This document shows positions 1 through 7,379 of a stretch of DNA of 55,955 nucleotides, piece after piece (position 1 is the first letter of the stretch; each line of letters begins with the position of its first letter). A program made the position numbers and the translations under genes. The notes under the pieces were generated by a model. It ran no database searches and had not been told where the DNA came from. It saw only the letters and a list, made by a program, of their open reading frames with translations. Source of the stretch: Chromobacterium vaccinii (lineage in GTDB: Bacteria; Pseudomonadota; Gammaproteobacteria; Burkholderiales; Chromobacteriaceae). The stretch is from assembly GCF_000971335.1 (NCBI RefSeq), contig NZ_JZJL01000035.1, positions 1 to 55,955 of the forward strand, read 5' to 3'.

Positions 1-212
1 TCCTCGCATGATGGCGATTTGATCAGCGCTTCCCTAACGTCGCCCCACGTCGAACAGCCGGCGGCTTAAGACCTTGGAAATGGCCTCGGAACCGGCTTGC
101 GCTGATGGGGAAGAGAGTGCATTGGTTCGGTTCTACAGCGTTGGAACATTGTTCCTGACTGATAGGCTGTACTGGGTGTAGCAAAGTCCCGTGTTCACTG
201 AGGCTTTTGAAT

Positions 213-647
213 ATGGATGCTCCTATTTTGGTTGCTGTGATTTCTTCAGCAGCAAGTATTGTTGTCGCAGCGGTTACTTTTTTTCTTACGAAGCGAAAGG
301 AGTGTGAAGCTGAGTGGAAAAAACAAAAGCTGGAGCATTATCGGGAGTTTATGGATGCGCTTAGCGGTACGGTAGGATCTGATTCGACTCCTGAGGAGGA
401 GCGGCGCTGGACACGAGCTGCCAATACCATTGGTTTGGTTGCTTCCCACAGAGTGCTCCTGGCGCTTTGGCAGTTTCAGGATGCAATTGCGCGATCCAAT
501 CCGAATCCATCAAGAAAGGCTCATGACGAGGCACTGAATAAGCTTATGTTTGCTATCCATTTTGATCTGCAAATTTCTCCTGCTGATGATCCAGAGACTT
601 TCTCATACCGGTTATGGTGCTCTGGCACCAATGATCGAAAGGGCTAG
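213..647 (+). CDS. Hypothetical protein with N-terminal membrane segment
   Basis: A 144-residue protein that I do not recognise. Residues about 4-24 form one hydrophobic segment rich in Val, Ala and Ile, followed directly by a basic stretch (TKRK) and a polar, mostly helical soluble part with Glu/Lys and Trp. This suggests a single-pass protein with the bulk in the cytoplasm. I start at the ATG at 213, about 9 bases after a GAGG; a TTG two codons upstream is also in frame. Its base composition is clearly more AT-rich than the genes to the right, which suggests horizontal acquisition. No neighbour explains it, as the next gene is a RAYT transposase 480 bases away. Confidence 0.55.
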   Translation: MDAPILVAVISSAASIVVAAVTFFLTKRKECEAEWKKQKLEHYREFMDALSGTVGSDSTPEEERRWTRAANTIGLVASHRVLLALWQFQDAIARSNPNPSRKAHDEALNKLMFAIHFDLQISPADDPETFSYRLWCSGTNDRKG

Positions 648-1129
648 GGTGTGGTGCCATGGCTGAGTGGCGTGCTTGTTACTAACGTTGGCTGTTAAGA
701 GATAAATTGAGACGGGATGGTGTATCCGTTTTTTGCCTGAGAAGCAGAGGCGTATATCGACAGTATCCTGATTCCCCTTCCGCGCGCGCCGCTCAAAAAT
801 CGTCCGGTCAGGTTTTAAGCCGCCGCTTGTTTGAGCGGCGCGACGGTAGCGCGACGCGAGTTCGGCGGCGCTTGGCCGGGCGGTTTAGCGGGGTTTCGCG
901 CGTGGTAGGGGCGGCCTGGGGTGGTCAGGGGGCTGGCCGCGCAGCCCCCGGACCCGCCTTTGGGCGGAGCTCGCTTTTTCAAAGAGGCGGGTATGTGAGT
1001 GGTAACCGCCTGGTTGTTGTCACGAAGGGTCAATGTCGCAACGATGGACATGCCACTCACCCCGGCTTTCGGCCGGTCCCCTGATCTCCCCGTTTCCGCT
1101 ACTCTGGCTTCTTTTGCCAGGGGCGAGCG
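648..1129. other. Hairpin-rich intergenic region before the RAYT gene
   Basis: This 480-base stretch has no convincing gene; the open frames in it have poor composition and no recognisable protein. It holds several short perfect inverted repeats: GGGGGCTG/CAGCCCCC (928-935 and 942-949), CCGCC/GGCGG (954-967), CCGGC/GCCGG around a TTTCG loop (1062-1076), and a longer-range pair GTGAGTGG/CCACTCAC (995-1002 and 1053-1060). RAYT genes are typically flanked by REP/BIME palindromes, so these are candidate REP-like elements, but no family consensus was matched. Confidence 0.4.
928..949. repeat. Strong hairpin, REP-like candidate
   Basis: Perfect 8-base arms GGGGGCTG and CAGCCCCC around a 6-base loop, followed 4 bases later by a second small hairpin CCGCC-tttg-GGCGG. 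No T-run follows on either side that would make it a clear terminator. The position upstream of a REP-associated transposase suggests a REP or BIME element; whether copies exist elsewhere in the genome cannot be seen here. Confidence 0.35.
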
Positions 1130-1639
1130 ATGTCTCCCCTTCCGCCAGGAGTGGTGGCGGGCGCGTGCTTCTTCTTCACAGTGGCCACCACGCGCCAGCA
1201 TGCGGTGCTCACCGACGAGATGGTCCGTGTCGCGTTGCGGCGGGCCATCGTCGCCGTGCGTGCGGCGCGGCCGTTCCGGATCGAAGGCTGGGTATTGCTG
1301 CCGGACCGGATGCACGCGATCTGGACGCTGCCGGCCGGCGACGCCGATCACGGCGCGCGCTGGCGCGAGATCAAGCGCCGGGTGACGCGGCTGGTGGGCG
1401 CGCATTATCTGCGCGCGGACGGGCGGCCCAGAGAACGGGACGCGCTTTGGCAACTGCGCTACGAACAGCGGCGGGTGGCCGGGGCGGAGGAGCTGGCCCG
1501 CCATCTGGATTTCCTGCATTACAGCCCGGTCCGGCACGGCTGGGCGGCGCGGGTGCGGGATTGGCCGTACTCGTCTTTCCACCGCCATGTGGCTGGCGGG
1601 CGGTATCCGCCGGACTGGATGGAAGGGCAGGTGGGCTGA
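1130..1639 (+). CDS. REP-associated tyrosine transposase-like protein (RAYT, Y1 family)
   Basis: A 169-residue protein of the Y1/IS200-like transposase fold as found in the RAYT (TnpA-REP) group, single-copy nucleases thought to act on REP palindromes. Signatures seen: a LLPDRMHAIWTLP block at about residues 56-68, corresponding to the PDHxHxxWTLP motif of RAYTs, then a basic IKRR segment, and HYSPVRHGW at 130-138 followed by DWPYSSFHR. Tyr131 is the expected nucleophile. In the HUH motif the first histidine is Arg60 and only His62 remains, so metal binding and catalysis may be impaired. The ATG at 1130 follows an AGGGGCGAG. Hairpins lie on both sides. Family assignment is firm; activity is doubtful. 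Confidence 0.85.
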   Translation: MSPLPPGVVAGACFFFTVATTRQHAVLTDEMVRVALRRAIVAVRAARPFRIEGWVLLPDRMHAIWTLPAGDADHGARWREIKRRVTRLVGAHYLRADGRPRERDALWQLRYEQRRVAGAEELARHLDFLHYSPVRHGWAARVRDWPYSSFHRHVAGGRYPPDWMEGQVG

Positions 1640-1730
1640 ACCCTGCCGGCGCGGCGGGGTCTCAGCCACTGGTGCCCCTGGCCCTCTTTCGAGAGGCCGG
1701 CCAGACATCCCGATGCCGTGCCGCCTTCGT

Positions 1731-1748
1731 CGCAGGCTGTTGCCTGCG
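1731..1748. repeat. Perfect hairpin between RAYT and acetyltransferase genes
   Basis: CGCAGGC and GCCTGCG arms of 7 bases around TGTT. A second imperfect hairpin with a TTCG loop (CTCT/AGAG) lies at about 1683-1698. They form the right-hand counterpart of the hairpins left of the RAYT gene and could be REP-like elements. Confidence 0.35.
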
Positions 1749-1811
1749 TCGGCGCGCCGGTTTCGGACGTTTGCGTCAGCCGCTCTTGTTTTTCGACGAT
1801 AGGAGCCCGCC

Positions 1812-2357
1812 ATGACCGATATGTCCACGCTCAGCTTCACGGTTGTGCCCAACCGCGATCTGACCGCGCAGCAGCGCGACCGCATCCTGAGCTTGTGCTC
1901 TCAGGCCTACGAAGAGGATTTTTCGCCGTATATGGAGTTGTTGGGCGACGCCACTCATTTGATGGTCAGCGAGGAGGGCGAGCTGGTCAGCCACGCCGCC
2001 TGGCTGCCGCGAGAACTGCGCGCCGAAGGCCTGCCGCCGCTGCGTTCCGCCTATGTGGAGGCGATGGCCACCCTGCCGGAGCGGCAGGGCAAGGGCTATG
2101 GCTGCGCGGTGCTCTCCACCATTCCGGCCTTGATCGGCGATGACTACGATATCGCCGCCTTGTCGCCGTCCGAGGCCGATTTCTACGCCCGCCGCGGTTG
2201 GGAGCTGTGGCTGGGGCCGTTGGCCTACCAGGACCGGGAAGGCCTGGTGGAGACGCCGGAGGAGGAGGTGATGATCTATCGCTTGTTCCATACGCCGTCG
2301 GCGCTGGACATCAGCGCGTCGCTGGAAACCGACTGGCGGCCGGGCGAGGTGTGGTAA
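1812..2357 (+). CDS. Aminoglycoside 2'-N-acetyltransferase-like GNAT protein
   Basis: A 181-residue GNAT-fold acetyltransferase. Its layout resembles the AAC(2')-I family rather than a generic GNAT: a GELVSHAAWLPR strand, YVEAMATLPERQGKGYG as the acetyl-CoA pyrophosphate loop (about residues 77-93), FYARRGWELWLGP at about 119-131, and the closing DWRPGEVW, which parallels the DWREGDVW ending of AAC(2') enzymes. Such enzymes acetylate the 2' amino group of gentamicin-type aminoglycosides, and chromosomal homologues often have uncertain natural substrates. AGGAG at 1801-1805 fixes the ATG at 1812. The gene stands alone and is closed by a terminator at 2376. Confidence 0.7.
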   Translation: MTDMSTLSFTVVPNRDLTAQQRDRILSLCSQAYEEDFSPYMELLGDATHLMVSEEGELVSHAAWLPRELRAEGLPPLRSAYVEAMATLPERQGKGYGCAVLSTIPALIGDDYDIAALSPSEADFYARRGWELWLGPLAYQDREGLVETPEEEVMIYRLFHTPSALDISASLETDWRPGEVW

Positions 2358-2375
2358 GCGGTTGATTCCGCGAAT

Positions 2376-2402
2376 AACCGGCCTTGCGGGGCCGGTTTTT
2401 TT
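2376..2402 (+). terminator. Rho-independent terminator
   Basis: AACCGGCC stem with a TTGC loop and GGGGCCGGTT followed by a run of T, directly after the acetyltransferase stop codon. Confidence 0.85.
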
Positions 2403-2546
2403 GCGTCGCCGCGCCAGCTGTTTCCGTCCTGGCCCGCGCGTGCCGTACAGATAGCGATCTGCTATCGTCGCCATCCTGAAATCCAATTGGCATTGCGCGC
2501 CGCTTCCACGCACAGTGCAGAGGAGTTGATCGCGAAGGAGACGCGG

Positions 2547-3533
2547 ATGCTGCGACAGTTGCTGCCGCCATTGCTGGCCTATTCCGGCAGTTACCGGCAA
2601 GGCTTGTCCAATCATGTGCCTATGGCTTTGCAGGCGCTGGCCGAACTGGGCGCGGACGAGGGCGAGCTGCGCCGGCGGGCCGCGTCATGCGCGCATCTGG
2701 AACCCCTGGTGGACGATGGCCGCGACATCGCCGACACCAGCGGCTGGCTGGGCGACGCGGCCAGCGAGGCCGCCTGGCGGCGGCGTTTCGCCTGGGAGCG
2801 GGAAAGCGAGCGCTGGCAGCGCTGCTGGCCGCAACGGCTGCGGCTGGTGTTGGAGGCGCCGGCTTCGGCGTCGTTTCACGGCGTGATCCGGCTGGCCTAC
2901 GCGGCGCGCGGCGAGGTGGCGGCTGAGATTGACGCCGCCTTAGCCTATGCCTTGGCGAACTGGCGGCTGCTGCCGTCGCCGGGCAGCAGCGCGGTGCCGC
3001 TGACCCTGTCGGAGCTGCTGCGCGATTGGCACCGCGCGCCGATTCCGCCGGGCGAGGAGGGCAGGCTGATCGCCGACGACATCGAACATGCGCTGGCCGC
3101 GTCTGTGCTGCCGTGGCGCCTGCCGCCCGGCTTGCTGGCCGGGGCGCGCGAGCAGCGCCGCCTGTGCCGCCTGCTGTTTCTGGCCAGGCGCCAGTTCAAT
3201 ATCCTGCATCTGCTCACCGCCTGGGAGGCCAGCTTGAGCCTGGCGCGCGGACAAGGCTTGAGCGAAGTGCCGGATTGCGCGGTCTTGCAGATGCAGATGG
3301 CGCTGCTGGGGGCGTTCATTTACCACGGCTGCCCGGCGTTGCCGACGCTGCGCCGGGACCCGCTGCCGCCGTTGGCCGACATCCGCCGGCTGGCGCGGGA
3401 GCAACGGGACGGCCACAGCGTCAAGCTGGCGCTCAGCTGCATGCGTCTGGCGGAATTGGAAGGCGACGCCGCCTGGCTGGCGTTGGCCACCGAAGTGGCG
3501 ACGCATGGCTGGCCGGAGCGGGTGGCGGCCTGA
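2547..3533 (+). CDS. Questin-oxidase-like protein (DUF4243)
   Basis: A 328-residue soluble protein. The N-terminal YRQGLSNHVPMAL block (about residues 17-29) and the overall helical, Arg/Leu-rich make-up resemble the questin oxidase-like family (DUF4243), known from fungal anthraquinone pathways and of unknown role in bacteria. Histidines occur at NHVP and in the FHGVIRLAYA block (about 111-120), as in that family. The start is the ATG at 2547, placed 6 bases after AAGGAG; an upstream in-frame ATG lacks a ribosome site. It is a single gene, with the divergent-facing 3' end of tyrB 80 bases away. The assignment rests on motif memory only. Confidence 0.55.
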   Translation: MLRQLLPPLLAYSGSYRQGLSNHVPMALQALAELGADEGELRRRAASCAHLEPLVDDGRDIADTSGWLGDAASEAAWRRRFAWERESERWQRCWPQRLRLVLEAPASASFHGVIRLAYAARGEVAAEIDAALAYALANWRLLPSPGSSAVPLTLSELLRDWHRAPIPPGEEGRLIADDIEHALAASVLPWRLPPGLLAGAREQRRLCRLLFLARRQFNILHLLTAWEASLSLARGQGLSEVPDCAVLQMQMALLGAFIYHGCPALPTLRRDPLPPLADIRRLAREQRDGHSVKLALSCMRLAELEGDAAWLALATEVATHGWPERVAA

Positions 3534-3616
3534 ATGGAAAACGACGGGCCGCCGCATCGCGACGGGCCCGCTGTGCCGTAATGCGCGGCCCGCGATGCGG
3601 GCCGGCGACGCGGCGC

Positions 3617-4810
3617 TTACTGCACCTGGGCGAAGGCCTGGGCCACGTAGGGCGCGTTGGCGGCATTGAGGCCGGCCACGCACATGCGGCCGCTGCCCAC
3701 CAGATAGACGGCGAACTGCTCGCGCAGCTTGTCCACCTGAGCCTGGCTGAAGCCGGTGTAGCTGAACATGCCGCGCTGGTTCATCAGGTAGCCGAAATCG
3801 CGCTCGGGCAGCGCTTCCTTCAGCACCTGCACCAGCACGCCGCGCATCGCCTGGATGCGCTCGCGCATCTCGTTCACTTCGGACACCCACAGCGCCTTCA
3901 GCTCCGGATTGTTCAGCACGGTGGCGATCACCTTGGCGCCGTGCGTCGGCGGGCTGGAGTAGTTGCGGCGCACGGTGGCCTTCAGCTGGCCGGACACCAG
4001 CGCCGCCTCGGCGGCGGTTTCGCACACCACGGACAGGCCGCCGCAGCGTTCGCCGTACAGCGAGAAGATCTTGGAGAAGGAGTTGCTGACCAGGAAGGCG
4101 ATGCCGGCGTCGGCCATCGCGCGGATGGCGTAGGCGTCTTCCTCCAGCCCGGCGCCGAAGCCCTGGTAGGCGATGTCCAGGAACGGGATCAGCTGGCGGG
4201 CCTTGGCCACTTCCACCACCTGGTCCCACTGCGCGTCGGTGAGGTCGGCGCCGGTGGGGTTATGGCAACACGGATGCAGCAGCACGACGCTCTTGGCCGG
4301 CAGCGTCTGCAGCTTGGCCAGCATGGCGGCGAAATCCACGCCGCGGGTGGCCGGGTCGAAGTAGGGATAGCGGTCCACCGTCAGGCCCGCGCCTTCGAAG
4401 ATGGCGACGTGATTATCCCAGGTCGGGTCGCTGACCCAGACGCCGGACGCCGGGAAGTAGCGCTTGAGGAAGTCGGCGCCCACTTTCAGCGCGCCGGAAC
4501 CGCCCAGCGTCTGCAGCGTGGCGATGCGGCCGCCCGTCACCGCCGGATGATCGGCGCCGAACAGCAGCGTCTGGATGGCGCTGCGGTAGGCCGGCATGCC
4601 GTCCATCGGCAGATAGGTGCACGGCGGCTGCGGCTGGGCGGCCAGCAGCGCCTCGGCCTGCTCCACCGCTTTCAGGCGCGGAATGCGGCCGGCCTCGTCG
4701 TAATACAGGCCGATGCTGAGATTGACCTTGGTCTCGCGGGAATCTTTGCCGAAGGCTTCCACCAGCGACAGGATGGGATCGCCGGCGTAGGCGTCTACAT
4801 GTTGGAACAC
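3617..4810 (-). CDS. tyrB: Aromatic-amino-acid aminotransferase
   Basis: A 397-residue pyridoxal-phosphate enzyme of aminotransferase class I, subgroup alpha, full length for TyrB/AspC. It moves the amino group between tyrosine, phenylalanine or aspartate and 2-oxoglutarate in the cytoplasm. Seen: the GGSGAL cofactor phosphate loop (103-108), HNPTG (Asn184), LDIAYQGF with Asp212 and Tyr215, and [16 protein letters not shown] with the Schiff-base Lys247. The ending [11 protein letters not shown] carries the substrate carboxylate Arg. The ATG at 4810 is preceded by AGGAGAAGA. TyrB versus aspartate aminotransferase cannot be fully separated by eye; TyrB fits better. Confidence 0.88.
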   Translation of the reverse strand: MFQHVDAYAGDPILSLVEAFGKDSRETKVNLSIGLYYDEAGRIPRLKAVEQAEALLAAQPQPPCTYLPMDGMPAYRSAIQTLLFGADHPAVTGGRIATLQTLGGSGALKVGADFLKRYFPASGVWVSDPTWDNHVAIFEGAGLTVDRYPYFDPATRGVDFAAMLAKLQTLPAKSVVLLHPCCHNPTGADLTDAQWDQVVEVAKARQLIPFLDIAYQGFGAGLEEDAYAIRAMADAGIAFLVSNSFSKIFSLYGERCGGLSVVCETAAEAALVSGQLKATVRRNYSSPPTHGAKVIATVLNNPELKALWVSEVNEMRERIQAMRGVLVQVLKEALPERDFGYLMNQRGMFSYTGFSQAQVDKLREQFAVYLVGSGRMCVAGLNAANAPYVAQAFAQVQ

Positions 4811-4868
4811 AGTCTTCTCCTCTTGGTTTGCGGGCGCCCGCGCTGTAGTCCGGCGGGTCGCCTTGAAA

Positions 4869-5156
4869 TCAGGCCAGGTCGTCGCGTTTCAGCGCCAGCG
4901 CCATCGCCGCGATCCACGGCACGATCAGCCAGCCGCCCAGCACGTTGATCAGCGCCACCAGCTTCAGCCGCGGGCTTTTCACCAGCGCGGCGGTGACGGT
5001 GGGCAGCAGGTAAGCGCCGCCCATCACCAGCGCGTCGCCCAGCCAGATGGCGATCTCGGTCAACAGCGGCATCTGGCCCCAGCTGCCGGCGCACCACAGC
5101 GCGATGACGGCCAGCAACAGGGCGAACAGCAGGTTTCTCAGCAAGGGCAGGGACAT
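4869..5156 (-). CDS. Small membrane protein, superinfection-immunity-like
   Basis: About 95 residues with three hydrophobic segments (about residues 6-24, 37-55 and 67-87). The AYLLPTV loop followed by [17 protein letters not shown] recalls the superinfection immunity (Imm) family of phage T4, a two- or three-helix inner-membrane family found in many bacterial chromosomes with unknown role. The ATG at 5156 is used here; an in-frame TTG at 5177 with AGGATAAGG just upstream is a real alternative and would add 7 residues. The gene follows tyrB's start on the same strand but is separated by its own leader. Confidence 0.6.
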   Translation of the reverse strand: MSLPLLRNLLFALLLAVIALWCAGSWGQMPLLTEIAIWLGDALVMGGAYLLPTVTAALVKSPRLKLVALINVLGGWLIVPWIAAMALALKRDDLA

Positions 5157-5352
5157 GGCGCGGCTTAGCGTGGACAAACCCTTATCCTGCGAGTTTTTGC
5201 CGCGGCTGGCAACGGGAGGATGCGCGAGATGCTGGCGGAAAATGCCATAAATCGTCCCGAATCAGCCATTTGCTTGCCGTTTATATGCCAAACGCTTGTT
5301 TGGCGGCGAGCATTTGTTTACGCTGGAACTTTTCTCAAGGCGAGAAATAGCG

Positions 5353-5793
5353 ATGGCGGTGGCGATAGACAGCGACCCGGCGCGGCTGGACCGGGAGAGG
5401 ATTTACCAATATTTGTCGGGCGAGTCTTACTGGGCGCGCGGCTTGCCGCGCGAGGTGTTCGAGCGCTCGCTGGATCATTCGCTGTGCTTCGGCGCTTATG
5501 CCGACGACGGCCAGCTGATCGGCTTCGCCCGCGCCATCACCGATCGCGCCACCTTCGCCTATCTGGCCGACGTGTTCGTGCTGGAAGGCTGGCAGGGCCA
5601 GGGTGTGGGCAAGCGGCTGGTGGAAGCGGCGATGGCGCATCCGGACCTGGCCGGCCTGCGCCGGATGATGCTGGCCACCGCCGACGCGCACGGCCTGTAC
5701 GCGCGATACGGCTTCACCGCGCTGAACCGGCCGGAGCGGATGATGGAGAGGCTGGATCAGGACGTATACCTTGTGAAAGGCGGGGGGCGGTGA
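5353..5793 (+). CDS. GNAT family N-acetyltransferase
   Basis: A 146-residue GNAT protein. The ADVFVLEGWQGQGVGKRLV block (about residues 71-89) is the acetyl-CoA binding motif A, followed by GLYARYGF, the usual beta-6/beta-7 region. It resembles the small single-domain acetyltransferases with a conserved LPxxxFERSL element near the start. The substrate is unknown. The ATG at 5353 is chosen because the protein starts cleanly there after AAGGCGAGA. The stop codon overlaps the GTG start of the next gene, so the two are translationally coupled. Confidence 0.82.
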   Translation: MAVAIDSDPARLDRERIYQYLSGESYWARGLPREVFERSLDHSLCFGAYADDGQLIGFARAITDRATFAYLADVFVLEGWQGQGVGKRLVEAAMAHPDLAGLRRMMLATADAHGLYARYGFTALNRPERMMERLDQDVYLVKGGGR

Positions 5794-6434
5794 CGCGCAA
5801 GCAGTTTTGGGATGACCCCTACCAGACTGAGCTCGCCACCCGCGTCAGCCGGGTGGACGGCGAGCGGGTGTGGCTGGAGGAAACCATCTTCTACGCCTTC
5901 TCCGGCGGCCAGGAGAGCGACAGCGGCCGCATCGCCGGCCATCCGGTGCGGTTGGCGGAGAAGCAGGGGGTGGACATCGTCTACACGCTGGACGCGGATC
6001 ACGGCCTGCAAGCCGGCGACGCGGTGGCGGTGGAGATAGACTGGCCGCGCCGCTACCGGCTGATGCGCCTGCATTTCGCCGCCGAACTGGTGCTGGAAGT
6101 GATCTGCCAACAGATGGAAGACGCGGAGAAGATCGGCGCCCACATCGCCGAGGACAAGGCGCGGATAGACTTCGCGCTGGATCTGCCGATCACGCCCTTG
6201 CTGGCCGATATCGCCGCCGCCGCGCAGCGGCTGATCGACGACGATCTGCCCATCGTCAGCGCTTTTTCCGACCAAGCGGCCGGGCGGCGCTACTGGGAGC
6301 TGCCCGGCTTCGCCCGCGTGCCCTGCGGCGGCACCCACCTCAAGCGCAGCGGCGAGGTGGGACAAATCGCCCTCAAGCGCCGCAACATCGGCAAGGGCAA
6401 GGAACGGGTGGAAATCTATTTACTGGATCAATGA
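5790..6434 (+). CDS. AlaX-type alanyl-tRNA editing protein
   Basis: A 214-residue free-standing editing domain related to the C-terminal editing part of alanyl-tRNA synthetase, expected to hydrolyse mischarged Ser- or Gly-tRNA(Ala). Seen: an N-terminal FYAFSGGQESDSG loop (about 31-43), matching the FYPxGGGQxxDxG region, and the zinc motif PCGGTH near residue 179. The second zinc motif, normally HxxxH, reads HFAAE here, with Glu in place of the second His. GTG at 5790 overlaps the upstream stop (GTGA), and the next ATG overlaps this stop (ATGA). The block GNAT, AlaX and EamA is therefore one operon. Confidence 0.82.
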   Translation: MTRKQFWDDPYQTELATRVSRVDGERVWLEETIFYAFSGGQESDSGRIAGHPVRLAEKQGVDIVYTLDADHGLQAGDAVAVEIDWPRRYRLMRLHFAAELVLEVICQQMEDAEKIGAHIAEDKARIDFALDLPITPLLADIAAAAQRLIDDDLPIVSAFSDQAAGRRYWELPGFARVPCGGTHLKRSGEVGQIALKRRNIGKGKERVEIYLLDQ

Positions 6435-7321
6435 TGCTGTATGACCTTGCCGCGGTCGGCGCCGCCGGCTGCTGGGCGCTGGGCGGACTGCTCGGCGCCG
6501 CGCCTTCCCGCCATTTCGGTCCCTTCGCCTTCACCCGGCTGCGGCTGACGCTGCTGACCGTGGTGCTGGGCGGCGTCAGCCTGCTGTCCGGCGGCTGGCA
6601 TTCCATCAGCGCGGCCAGCCTGTGGCCGGCGCTGTTGTCGGGGCTGGCCGGCATTTTCCTCGGCGACACGGTGATGTTCGCGTCGATGAACCGGCTGGGG
6701 CCGCGCCGCACCGGATTGTTGTTCGCCACCCATTCGGTGTTTTCGGTGCTGCTGGGCGTGCTGTTCCTGGCGGAGCGCTTGAGCGCGGGGGCGATGCTGG
6801 GCAGCCTGCTGGTGTTCGGCGGCGTGCTGCTGGCGGTGGCCTTTGGCCGGCGCGAGGTGGACGCCCATGTGTGGGAACGCAACGACAAGCTGGCCGCCGG
6901 CGTCGCGCTGGGCCTCGCCGCCGGGTTGTGCCAGGCGCTGGGCACTTTCTTCGCCAAGCCGGCGATGGCGGCCGGCTTGGAGCCGGTGACCGCGTCGGCC
7001 TTGCGCATGGGCGTCAGCTGCGGCGCGCATTACCTGCTGTGGCTCAGCGGCTGGAAGCTGGCGAAGAGCCGCGGCCCGTACACGCCGCGAATGCTGGGCC
7101 AGACCGCGCTCAACGGACTGGTGGCGCTGGGCCTGGGCATGACGCTGATCATGCTGGCCTTGCAGCATGCCAACGTCGCGACGGTGGGCATTTTGTCGGC
7201 GCTGAGCCCGGTATTGATCCTGCCCATGCTGTGGGTGGTATTGCGCCGCCCGCCGCCGCTTCTGGCCTGGCTGGGCGCGGCGGTCAGCTGCGCCGGCACC
7301 GCGCTGGTGGTGTTGCGCTGA
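6431..7321 (+). CDS. EamA/DMT family transporter
   Basis: A 296-residue inner-membrane protein with ten predicted hydrophobic segments in two repeated halves, the layout of the drug/metabolite transporter (EamA) family. The glycine-rich FLGDTVMFASMNRLGPRR stretch (about 75-92) and a VLGVLFLAERLSAG-like segment at the end of the first half are typical; the second half ends with the equivalent LSALSPVL element. Members export amino acids, metabolites or drugs. The ATG at 6431 overlaps the preceding stop; a second ATG follows immediately. Substrate unknown; linkage to a tRNA proofreading protein is suggestive of an amino-acid analogue but not proof. Confidence 0.82.
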   Translation: MMLYDLAAVGAAGCWALGGLLGAAPSRHFGPFAFTRLRLTLLTVVLGGVSLLSGGWHSISAASLWPALLSGLAGIFLGDTVMFASMNRLGPRRTGLLFATHSVFSVLLGVLFLAERLSAGAMLGSLLVFGGVLLAVAFGRREVDAHVWERNDKLAAGVALGLAAGLCQALGTFFAKPAMAAGLEPVTASALRMGVSCGAHYLLWLSGWKLAKSRGPYTPRMLGQTALNGLVALGLGMTLIMLALQHANVATVGILSALSPVLILPMLWVVLRRPPPLLAWLGAAVSCAGTALVVLR

Positions 7322-7326
7322 GCCAT

Positions 7327-7356
7327 GTGAAACCGCGCCAGGAGGCGCGGTTTCAC
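7327..7356. terminator. Bidirectional hairpin between EamA gene and fibre gene
   Basis: Perfect 13-base arms GTGAAACCGCGCC and GGCGCGGTTTCAC around AGGA, between two convergent genes. There is no long T-run, but stem strength and position fit a shared terminator. It also marks the left edge of the tail locus. Its right arm overlaps the parS-like site that follows. Confidence 0.65.
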
Positions 7357-7363
7357 GTGGAAC
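7350..7363. promoter_or_regulatory. parS-like ParB binding site 1
   Basis: GTTTCACGTGGAAC differs by one base from the perfect palindrome GTTTCACGTGAAAC and fits the bacterial parS core GTTYCACGTGRAAC. The first half is shared with the neighbouring hairpin arm, so this site is the least independent of the four in the window. Confidence 0.55.
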
Positions 7364-7379
7364 GTCGCGGATGGTCACA

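Noticed and set aside
707-1084. Open frame on the plus strand before the RAYT gene
   Set aside because: The product is Arg/Gly-rich, runs through hairpins, has no ribosome site and no recognisable domain.
815-1885. Long minus-strand open frame
   Set aside because: It covers the RAYT gene antisense and the hairpin region, has a low-complexity Arg/Pro-rich product and no family; typical shadow frame in GC-rich DNA.
3026-4948. Very long plus-strand open frame opposite tyrB
   Set aside because: Antisense of tyrB with His/Gln/Arg-rich product; shadow of a strongly biased GC-rich gene.
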